From Lachnospiraceae bacterium (GTDB lineage Bacteria > Bacillota > Clostridia > Lachnospirales > Lachnospiraceae): a DNA stretch of 8,485 nucleotides. Location of the stretch: positions 1 to 8,485 of the forward strand of contig JAIECC010000342.1 of assembly GCA_029068665.1 (NCBI GenBank), given 5' to 3'. A program made the position numbers and the translations under genes. Shown piece by piece: positions 1 through 5,504 of the stretch (within the stretch, counting starts at the first letter, position 1; each line of letters begins with the position of its first letter). Under the pieces are notes generated by a model. The model did no database searches. It worked only from the letters and a program-made list of their open reading frames with translations, and was not told the DNA's origin.

Positions 1-961
1 CCGGGAAGATATTCTGGCAGCCATACAGGAGGCTGGAATCGTAGGAATGGGCGGTGCCGGTTTTCCTACCCATGTGAAGCTTTCACCCAAGGATGGGAAT
101 GCTATTGATTACATTCTGGTAAATGGCTCGGAATGTGAGCCGTATCTTACATCCGATTATCGGAGAATGCTGGAGGAGCCGGATAAGATCATTGGAGGGC
201 TGGAAATCGTATTGAAGCTGTTTCCCAATGCTTCCGGCATTATTGCAGTAGAAAATAATAAGCCAAAAGCAATTGAATTATTAAAAGAGAAGGCGGCAGG
301 CAATCCGAAGATACAGGTGAATACCATGAAAACAAAGTATCCGGAGGGGGCGGAACGTCAGTTGATTTATGCCAATACGGGACGGTATATCAATTCCACT
401 ATGCTGCCGGCGGATGCAGGCTGTATTGTACATAATATCGATACTGTAGTGGCAATCTATGAAGCTGTTTGTTTGGGGATTCCATTGATCGACCGGATCG
501 TTACCGTGACCGGTGATGCAATCTGTAATCCGAAGAATTATAAAGTGTTATTGGGAACATCCTTTCAGGAATTAATCGAGGCTTCCGGCGGATATAAGAA
601 CGGGGAACCGGAAAAGATTATTTCCGGCGGTCCTATGATGGGAAAAGCAGTATTTTCTACGGAGATTCCGATTGTAAAGGGTTCTTCTGCCATTTTGTGT
701 ATGCAGGAGGATGAGGCAGGGATGTACGAGCCTTCCAACTGTATTCGTTGTGGCAGATGTGTGTCTGTCTGTCCCGGACGTGTCAATCCATCTCTGCTGT
801 CGAAGCTGGCAGAGCGTGGAAAGCTGGAGGAGTTTCAGAAGCAGGATGGCATGGAGTGCTGTGAGTGCGGCTGCTGCTCCTATGTCTGTCCGGCAAAGCG
901 GCATCTGACCCAGACCATAGCAGCAACCAGAAAGTCCATTCTGGCAGCAAGGAAGAAGTAG
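1..961 (+). CDS. rnfC: RnfC, NADH-side subunit of the Rnf complex (5' end missing)
   Basis: Peripheral cytoplasmic subunit that passes electrons from the membrane part of the Rnf complex to NAD+. The reading frame is open from base 2, so the gene begins upstream; 319 residues are visible and roughly the first 120 of a typical 440-residue RnfC are missing. Seen near the visible start is the glycine-rich GMGGAGFPTHVKL segment typical of the FMN/NADH-binding fold shared with complex I 51-kDa subunits, then ECEPYLTSDYRRML and a KYPEGAERQLI segment. Counting from the Met codon at 47, two 4Fe-4S motifs follow: C232-C235-C238-C242P and C271-C274-C277-C281P. An ATG at 47 is not the start, because conserved sequence continues upstream of it. 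The stop TAG (959-961) lies inside the Shine-Dalgarno of rnfD, which suggests coupled translation. Confidence 0.96.
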   Translation, partial: REDILAAIQEAGIVGMGGAGFPTHVKLSPKDGNAIDYILVNGSECEPYLTSDYRRMLEEPDKIIGGLEIVLKLFPNASGIIAVENNKPKAIELLKEKAAGNPKIQVNTMKTKYPEGAERQLIYANTGRYINSTMLPADAGCIVHNIDTVVAIYEAVCLGIPLIDRIVTVTGDAICNPKNYKVLLGTSFQELIEASGGYKNGEPEKIISGGPMMGKAVFSTEIPIVKGSSAILCMQEDEAGMYEPSNCIRCGRCVSVCPGRVNPSLLSKLAERGKLEEFQKQDGMECCECGCCSYVCPAKRHLTQTIAATRKSILAARKK

Positions 962-965
962 GAGG
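960..965 (+). promoter_or_regulatory. Shine-Dalgarno fixing the rnfD start
   Basis: AGGAGG sits 7 nt before ATG 973 and overlaps the rnfC stop codon. It decides the rnfD start: the frame stays open back to an in-frame ATG at 865 inside rnfC, but that one has no ribosome binding site and would add 36 residues unlike RnfD. Confidence 0.85.
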
Positions 966-972
966 TGTAGAT

Positions 973-1920
973 ATGGCTGAATTAAAAAAGATTTCTTCTT
1001 CCCCACATGTAAGGCATGAAGACAGTACCGCAGGCATCATGCTGGACGTGCTGATTGCACTGTTGCCAACTACCATTATGGGAATTTATAATTTTGGTAT
1101 TTCTGCCTTTGTTCTGATTCTGGTCTGTATTGCTGCCTGTGTATGCAGTGAACTGGCATTTCAGTATTTTACAAAACGAAAGATTACCATTGGGGATTTC
1201 AGTGCAGTCGTTACCGGACTGTTACTGGCATTGAACCTGCCGGCATCCCTTCCATGGTGGATGGCGGTGTTGGGAAGCATATTTGCCATCATCATCGTAA
1301 AGCAGTTATTTGGAGGAATCGGGCAGAATTTTATGAATCCTGCGCTGGCGGCACGGTGTTTTTTGCTGCTTTCCTTTGCAAAAGCAATGACGAATTTTAC
1401 ATATGATGCAGTAACCACAGCAACTCCGCTGGCATTGTTAAAGGCAGGAGAGCAGGTGGATGTGCTGCGCATGTTTATGGGAAGCACGGCAGGTACCATT
1501 GGGGAGACTTCCACGGCAGCATTATTGATTGGCGGCGCTTATCTGTTATTTAAGCGGGTCATTGATATCCGGATTCCGCTATCCTATATTGGGAGCTTTG
1601 CAATCTGTATCCTGATTTATGCACTGGCAGCAGGAAGAGGATTGGACTGGTCTTATCTTGGTGCTCAGCTTTGCGGGGGTGGATTAATGCTGGGTGCGAT
1701 TTTTATGGCAACCGACTATGTAACTTCTCCGATTACACCAAAGGGACGCTGGGTTTATGGTGTGATATTAGGAGTTCTGACCTTTGTTTTGCGTAGTCCG
1801 TGGAATTCCACGCTGGCGGCAGAGGGTGTTTCCTATTCGATTTTGTGCGGCAATCTTCTGGTGCCGGTGATTGAGCGGTTTACAGCGCCCAAGGCATTTG
1901 GAAAGGGGGCTAAAGCATGA
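973..1920 (+). CDS. rnfD: RnfD, membrane flavoprotein subunit of the Rnf complex
   Basis: Polytopic membrane subunit, homologous to NqrB, carrying a covalent FMN and thought to take part in coupling electron transfer to ion movement. The 315-residue product starts with the soluble segment MAELKKISSSPHVR, including the SSPH motif usual for RnfD, followed by many hydrophobic helices. The sequence NPALAAR (122-128) and a flavinylation-like DAVTTATPLA (145-154) mark the family; T151 is the expected FMN-linked threonine. The GAIFMATDYVTSP stretch (241-253) and a late PWNST are also RnfD-like. Length matches the family. The residue before A150 is Thr where the SGAT-type consensus usually has a small residue (Gly, Ser or Ala). 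The stop overlaps the rnfG start by 4 nt (ATGA). Confidence 0.96.
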   Translation: MAELKKISSSPHVRHEDSTAGIMLDVLIALLPTTIMGIYNFGISAFVLILVCIAACVCSELAFQYFTKRKITIGDFSAVVTGLLLALNLPASLPWWMAVLGSIFAIIIVKQLFGGIGQNFMNPALAARCFLLLSFAKAMTNFTYDAVTTATPLALLKAGEQVDVLRMFMGSTAGTIGETSTAALLIGGAYLLFKRVIDIRIPLSYIGSFAICILIYALAAGRGLDWSYLGAQLCGGGLMLGAIFMATDYVTSPITPKGRWVYGVILGVLTFVLRSPWNSTLAAEGVSYSILCGNLLVPVIERFTAPKAFGKGAKA

Positions 1921-2552
1921 ATAAGCAAATGATCAAGGATTCGTTGATATTATTTATTATAACTCTGGCGGCAGGCTTACTTCTGGGTGGTGTCTATGCC
2001 ATAACCAAGATGCCTATTGCAGCAGCACAGGAGGAAAAGAAGCAGACGGCTTACCAGACGGTCTTTTCCGATGCGGCGGACTTTATGGAAATGGAAGAAG
2101 CGGACCTGGAGGCGGCAGCTGCAGTCTTAAGTCAGGGTGGATATGAAAAAGATGTCATTCAGGAAGTAAAGCTGGCCCGGGATGCCGGCGGTAATTCCCT
2201 GGGATATGTGATGACGGTGGTTTCCAAGGAGGCCTATGGAGGAGAATTACAGATTGCCATGGGAATCCGGATGGATGGAACGGTCAATGGTATTTCCTTT
2301 TTGTCCTTATCAGAAACCATGGGCCTGGGCATGGAGGCAAAGAACCCGGCATTCTATGAGCAGTTTTCCGGTAAAAATGTGGACCGCTTTGCCTATACAA
2401 AGTCCGGAGCCTCAGCCGAGCATGAAATCGATGCCTTAAGTGGTGCAACCATTACCAGTAATGCGGTAACCAATGCAGTAAATGCGGGCATCTGTTATGC
2501 AGAAAGTCTGGGACTGGAACATGGAGAGCAGGGAGGTGGAGCCGATGAATAA
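1917..2552 (+). CDS. rnfG: RnfG, FMN-binding subunit of the Rnf complex
   Basis: Membrane-anchored flavoprotein, homologous to NqrC, whose FMN domain faces outside the cytoplasm and relays electrons within the complex. The 211-residue product has one N-terminal membrane anchor (about 9-30), then an FMN-binding domain. Seen: SLSETMGLGMEAKNPAF (130-146) and the textbook flavinylation motif DALSGATIT (172-180), with T178 as the covalent FMN residue. ApbE-type flavin transferase activity would be needed; no such gene is in this window. The start ATG overlaps the rnfD stop (ATGA), with a G-rich AAAGGGGG (1902-1909) as ribosome binding site 7 nt upstream. Its last eight bases overlap rnfE. Confidence 0.96.
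   Translation: MNKQMIKDSLILFIITLAAGLLLGGVYAITKMPIAAAQEEKKQTAYQTVFSDAADFMEMEEADLEAAAAVLSQGGYEKDVIQEVKLARDAGGNSLGYVMTVVSKEAYGGELQIAMGIRMDGTVNGISFLSLSETMGLGMEAKNPAFYEQFSGKNVDRFAYTKSGASAEHEIDALSGATITSNAVTNAVNAGICYAESLGLEHGEQGGGADE
2531..2536 (+). promoter_or_regulatory. Shine-Dalgarno fixing the rnfE start
   Basis: GGGAGG lies 8 nt before ATG 2545. The frame is open upstream to an ATG at 2482 within rnfG, but the ribosome binding site and the family alignment both support 2545. Confidence 0.75.
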
Positions 2553-3741
2553 GTGCATGGAACGGATAAAGAACGGCATTATTACGGAGAATCCTACCTT
2601 TGTTCAGATTCTGGGTATGTGTCCGACTCTGGCAGTAACCACCTCTGCCATAAACGGACTGGGCATGGGCTTAAGTACCACCGTGATTCTGATTATGAGT
2701 AATCTTATGATTTCAGCATTGCGGAATATCATACCGAATCGGGTCCGGATACCGGCCTATATCGTAATTGTGGCTTCCTTCGTGACGATTATTGATTTTC
2801 TTTTACAGGCATTTTTGCCGGGATTATCAGAAAGCCTGGGCGGATATATTAAGCTGATTGTTGTGAATTGTATTATTTTGGGACGGGCGGAGTCTTACGC
2901 CTCCAAAAACCCGGTGGCACCTTCCATCTTTGATGGTGTAGGAATGGGACTGGGCTTTACAGTGGGACTAACTGCTATCGGGCTGGTTCGGGAACTGCTT
3001 GGAGCAGGTTCTGTATTCGGTATCACCATTCCGGGCTATCAGCCAATCGGAATTTTTGTATTGTCACCGGGGGCATTTATTGTGCTTGCTTTTTTGATTG
3101 CCTTCCTGAACTACCGGAAGCAGAAAAAGCAGCAAAAGGATACGAATGATACCGTTTGCCGGAGTGAGGACTGTATGCACTGCGGAAATACCTCTTGTGG
3201 TGGGAAGTTCTTTGATTTTGACGGAGATACGGATGTCATCGGACACGCAGGACAGAAGCAGGCAGCCGGAGGGAAAGCAGATGTGCAGAAAACCCAGAGC
3301 GTAAGAGCAGACCAGACAGAAACAGAGCCTTCTAAGTCAGAAGAACTGCCAAGTAAGGAACCGACAGAGGAAATCAAGGTCGAAGAGAAGCAGAAGAAGG
3401 AAAAACCGGAGCCTTCCAAGGCAGAAGAAGTACCAAGGAAGGAACCGGTAGAGGAAATCAAGGCAGAAGAGGAGCATAAGAAGGAACAACCAGAACCTTC
3501 CAAGCCGGAAGAAGCATCCGAGAAAGAAATGGCTGAGCAAACGGAAGCTGTAGAACAGTCAGAGAAAAAATCTGAGCAAACGGAAAGTGTAAAAGAGACT
3601 CCAAAGAAAGCCCCATCTTCTGGTAAGGGAAAGAAGAAAAAATCAAAGAAGAAACATAATTCCCAGAAAGAGAAGAAAGAGGGAATAACAGAAGCAGCTG
3701 CAACGAAAGCTGATGGACAGGAGGTGAAAGCAGATGAGTGA
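2545..3741 (+). CDS. rnfE: RnfE with a long Cys-motif and charged-repeat C-terminal extension
   Basis: Integral membrane subunit (NqrD homologue) that, with RnfA, holds a membrane-buried Fe-S cluster. Residues 1-192 are an ordinary six-helix RnfE, with the two conserved cysteines in LGMCPTLAVT (C26) and VVNCIILGRAE (C109), then SYASKNPV and DGVGMGLGFT. The product is 398 residues against about 200-230 normally. The extra part has three zones: a four-cysteine motif (C205, C210, C213, C218) with HCGNTSCGG; tandem 28-residue Lys/Glu/Pro repeats from 261; and a lysine-rich run (361-378) before an acidic end. The tail should lie on the cytoplasmic side if the usual topology holds (inference). There is no frameshift or stop between core and tail, and rnfA starts within the last 8 nt, so the tail is a true in-frame part of the gene. 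Confidence 0.95.
   Translation: MNKCMERIKNGIITENPTFVQILGMCPTLAVTTSAINGLGMGLSTTVILIMSNLMISALRNIIPNRVRIPAYIVIVASFVTIIDFLLQAFLPGLSESLGGYIKLIVVNCIILGRAESYASKNPVAPSIFDGVGMGLGFTVGLTAIGLVRELLGAGSVFGITIPGYQPIGIFVLSPGAFIVLAFLIAFLNYRKQKKQQKDTNDTVCRSEDCMHCGNTSCGGKFFDFDGDTDVIGHAGQKQAAGGKADVQKTQSVRADQTETEPSKSEELPSKEPTEEIKVEEKQKKEKPEPSKAEEVPRKEPVEEIKAEEEHKKEQPEPSKPEEASEKEMAEQTEAVEQSEKKSEQTESVKETPKKAPSSGKGKKKKSKKKHNSQKEKKEGITEAAATKADGQEVKADE
3157..3204 (+). other. Four-cysteine motif in the RnfE tail
   Basis: Codes for residues 205-220 of RnfE, with the pattern C-x4-C-x2-C-x4-C followed by GG. It lies just after the last membrane helix and a Lys/Gln-rich linker. The spacing could bind Zn or an Fe-S cluster, but does not match the C-x2-C-x2-C-x3-C-P ferredoxin pattern. 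What it binds is unknown. Confidence 0.6.
3325..3576 (+). repeat. 84-bp in-frame tandem repeats in rnfE
   Basis: Two clear units, 3325-3408 and 3409-3492, each encode 28 residues beginning EPSK and containing a KEPxEEIKxEE core. By hand count they share 71 of 84 bases and 20 of 28 residues. A third, degenerate unit starts at 3493 (EPSKPEEASEKE). The repeats are rich in Lys, Glu and Pro, of the type expected to be extended or weakly helical and disordered. The length is a multiple of three, so copy number can change without breaking the frame. Confidence 0.8.
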
Positions 3742-4324
3742 TGGAGTGAAGATAATCTTAATCGCAGTCAGTGCGGCATTGGTAAATAATGTGGTATTGA
3801 GTCAGTTTCTGGGATTGTGTCCCTTCCTTGGCGTATCCAAGAACATGAAATCTGCAGCAGGCATGGGAGTGGCAGTTATTTTTGTAATCGCCATCTCTTC
3901 TGCGGTTTCCAGTCTGATTTATCAGTTTATACTGGTACCGTTTCATATCGAGTATTTACAGACCATTGTATTTATTCTGGTCATTGCAGCCTTGGTACAG
4001 TTTGTAGAAATGTTCTTGAAAAAAGCTATGCCTGCCCTGCACAAGACCTTAGGGGTATATCTGCCATTGATTACCACCAATTGTGCGGTATTGGGTGTGG
4101 CATTAAATAATGTAACAGCAGAGTATAATTTTCTGGAAAGTGTTGTCAATGGTGTGGGTACAGCAATAGGATTTACCATTGCCATTGTCATTCTTGCCGG
4201 CCTCCGTGAGAAGATGGAGGATAATGATGTTCCGGTACCCTTCCGTGGAATGCCTATTGTTCTGCTAACCGCCGGGCTGATGGCAATTGCCTTCATGGGA
4301 TTTTCCGGTTTGATCCGGCTATAG
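3734..4324 (+). CDS. rnfA: RnfA, membrane subunit of the Rnf complex
   Basis: Integral membrane partner of RnfE (NqrE homologue) in the pseudo-symmetric pair that binds an intramembrane Fe-S cluster. The 196-residue product has six hydrophobic helices and the conserved cysteines in FLGLCPFLGVS (C29) and TTNCAVLGVAL (C117). ALVNNVVLSQ near the N-terminus and LAGLREKMEDNDVP (154-167) are typical of RnfA. Length is normal, with no extension like that on RnfE. The start has AGGAGG at 3719-3724, 9 nt upstream, and overlaps the end of rnfE by 8 nt (ATGAGTGA). The stop TAG (4322-4324) is embedded in the Shine-Dalgarno of rnfB. Confidence 0.97.
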   Translation: MSDGVKIILIAVSAALVNNVVLSQFLGLCPFLGVSKNMKSAAGMGVAVIFVIAISSAVSSLIYQFILVPFHIEYLQTIVFILVIAALVQFVEMFLKKAMPALHKTLGVYLPLITTNCAVLGVALNNVTAEYNFLESVVNGVGTAIGFTIAIVILAGLREKMEDNDVPVPFRGMPIVLLTAGLMAIAFMGFSGLIRL

Positions 4325-4328
4325 GAGG
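4323..4328 (+). promoter_or_regulatory. Shine-Dalgarno fixing the rnfB start
   Basis: AGGAGG precedes ATG 4337 by 8 nt. A GTG at 4328 is in the same frame but overlaps this site, so ATG 4337 is chosen. The site also overlaps the rnfA stop, the same layout as at the rnfC/rnfD junction. Confidence 0.85.
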
Positions 4329-4336
4329 TGGATGGA

Positions 4337-5134
4337 ATGGTAGAGATTATGTTAGGCATTTTAGCCTCCACCTTAGTAGTTGGTCTGACCGGTATTGTTA
4401 TAGCAGTATTGTTGAACTTTGCCGGAGAAAAATTCAAGGTAGAAGTGGATGAGAAAGAAATTGCAGTAAGAGAGGCACTTCCCGGAAATAACTGCGGCGG
4501 ATGTGGTTATCCGGGCTGTGACGGACTGGCAGCGGCCATTGCCAAGGGAGAAGCTCCGGTGTCCGGCTGTCCGGTAGGAGGAGAGGCCGTAACAGCTGCG
4601 ATTGCTTCCATTATGGGAACCCAGGCAGAAGCCGGAACCCGGATGACTGCAGTGGTAAAATGTGCCGGTACCTGTGAAAAAGCCGTCAGTCAATACGAGT
4701 ATGTAGGACCTAAGAGCTGTAGATTGGCGCAGAACAACCCAAACGGTGGTTCCAAAGCCTGTGTCCATGGCTGTACCGGCTTTGGAGACTGCAAGGCAGC
4801 ATGTCCCTTTGGAGCCATTGAGATTATTGATGGAATCGCAGTGGTCATGAAGGAAAAATGCAAGGCATGCGGACAGTGTGTAGCAGCCTGCCCGAAGCAT
4901 TTAATCGAGCTGATTCCTTATGAAGCAGAGCATGTGGTGGTCTGCAATTCCAAGGATAAGGGTATGGAAGTGAAAAAAGTATGTCAGTCCGGCTGTATCG
5001 GCTGTGGCTTATGTGCAAGAAACTGTTCGGAAGGTGCCATCACAGTAACAAACAATCTGGCACATATTGATTATGAAAAATGCACCAATTGCGGTACCTG
5101 TAGGGAGAAATGTCCGGTAAAAATCATTACCTAG
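4337..5134 (+). CDS. rnfB: RnfB, multi-cluster ferredoxin subunit of the Rnf complex
   Basis: Membrane-anchored iron-sulfur protein that accepts electrons from reduced ferredoxin on the cytoplasmic side. The 265-residue product has an N-terminal membrane helix (about 5-27). An RnfB-type Fe-S domain follows, with C53-x2-C56-x4-C61-x16-C78 in NNCGGCGYPGCDG, then CAGTC (109-113) and C128. Four ferredoxin-like cysteine sets come next: C142/C146/C152/C156P, C175/C178/C181/C185P, C220/C223/C226/C230 (preceded by C216) and C249/C252/C255/C259P. About 25 cysteines in all fit a multi-cluster RnfB of the clostridial kind. It is the last gene of the operon, with a terminator about 20 nt downstream. Confidence 0.97.
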   Translation: MVEIMLGILASTLVVGLTGIVIAVLLNFAGEKFKVEVDEKEIAVREALPGNNCGGCGYPGCDGLAAAIAKGEAPVSGCPVGGEAVTAAIASIMGTQAEAGTRMTAVVKCAGTCEKAVSQYEYVGPKSCRLAQNNPNGGSKACVHGCTGFGDCKAACPFGAIEIIDGIAVVMKEKCKACGQCVAACPKHLIELIPYEAEHVVVCNSKDKGMEVKKVCQSGCIGCGLCARNCSEGAITVTNNLAHIDYEKCTNCGTCREKCPVKIIT

Positions 5135-5154
5135 GACTGAAAATAGAATATTCC

Positions 5155-5193
5155 AAAGGACACAGCAGTTTGAATAAACTGCTGTGTCTTTTT
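5155..5193 (+). terminator. Intrinsic terminator of the rnf operon
   Basis: A perfect 13-bp stem pairs GACACAGCAGTTT (5159-5171) with AAACTGCTGTGTC (5176-5188) around a GAAT loop, followed at once by TTTTT. The AAA before the stem lets it extend into the T tract, so a weak bidirectional action is possible. It begins about 20 nt after the rnfB stop and separates the Rnf transcript from what follows. Confidence 0.93.
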
Positions 5194-5251
5194 CGAATCC
5201 GGAAAATTACAAGCCTGAAATGACAGATACATTTTGGATACAATTCCAAGG

Positions 5252-5257
5252 TATAAT
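5252..5257 (+). promoter_or_regulatory. Putative -10 box upstream of the structured RNA
   Basis: A perfect TATAAT, with a plausible start near A5264 just before the first helix of the RNA candidate. No good -35 is seen at 16-18 nt: the nearest T-rich bases are TACATTTT at 5228-5235, and TTGGAT at 5234 is too close. Between these elements lies a short inverted repeat, TTGGA-N6-TCCAA (5234-5249), which may be a regulator site. Confidence 0.4.
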
Positions 5258-5263
5258 ATGCGT

Positions 5264-5480
5264 AGACAATGAGCAGTGCCAAAATCACAATCTGACAAAC
5301 CGACTGCTGGCAGTCGGATTTGGCCGATTTGATTTTGATAGGGCGATACTTGACCTGAGGAGGGGCCCATCGAAGATGGGAGGAGTCCTGAGGTCAGATT
5401 GTACCAATATTGAATGGTGGTCATAAACATAATATCATTCAACGAAGAAAACATATGTTTTCTGAGTGGCACTGCGGCTG
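5264..5480 (+). ncRNA. Candidate structured RNA (ncRNA or leader), family unassigned
   Basis: Nested complementary segments suggest a junction RNA. P1 pairs 5273-5281 (GCAGTGCCA) with 5467-5475 (TGGCACTGC). Inside it, P2 pairs ACAATCT (5287-5293) with AGATTGT (5396-5402) and can extend by GAC/GTC. P2 encloses P3 (CCGACTG 5300-5306 with CAGTCGG 5311-5317) and a long arm, P4 (5352-5361 with 5386-5395, one G-G mismatch) capped by P5 (CCCATC-GAA-GATGGG, 5366-5380). P6 (TTGAATG 5410-5416 with CATTCAA 5436-5442) and P7 (AGAAAAC 5446-5452 with GTTTTCT 5457-5463) complete the P1 junction. No helix crosses another. No T tract follows P1, so it may continue into the lipoprotein mRNA as a leader. It matches no riboswitch motif I know; Clostridia carry raiA-type RNAs of similar size, but I cannot confirm a match. 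Ends are approximate. Confidence 0.55.
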
Positions 5481-5504
5481 TAGTATAAAACAGGAGGTAA
5501 CCAA

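Noticed and set aside
865..972. Upstream extension of rnfD from ATG 865
   Set aside because: It lies inside rnfC's second Fe-S motif region, has no ribosome binding site and does not resemble RnfD; ATG 973 has a perfect AGGAGG.
3111..3703. Minus-strand ORFs opposite the rnfE tail, rich in Leu/Phe/Ser
   Set aside because: They mirror the purine-rich repeat region; the hydrophobic look comes from reading Lys/Glu codons backwards. No ribosome binding sites were seen.
3943..4437. 164-codon minus-strand ORF opposite rnfA
   Set aside because: Fully overlaps a clear RnfA and the rnfB start; composition is what the complement of a membrane protein gene gives.
5184..5426. 80-codon plus-strand ORF in the gap after rnfB
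   Set aside because: It starts in the terminator, has no Shine-Dalgarno, and overlaps the helices of the RNA candidate, which explain the sequence better.
5446..5463. AGAAAAC-ATAT-GTTTTCT hairpin as a terminator
   Set aside because: The stem is AT-rich and is followed by GAGTGG, not a T tract; it fits better as an arm of the RNA candidate.
5484..5489. TATAAA just before the lipoprotein ribosome binding site as a promoter -10
   Set aside because: No -35 at the right distance, and transcription would start inside the ribosome binding site region.
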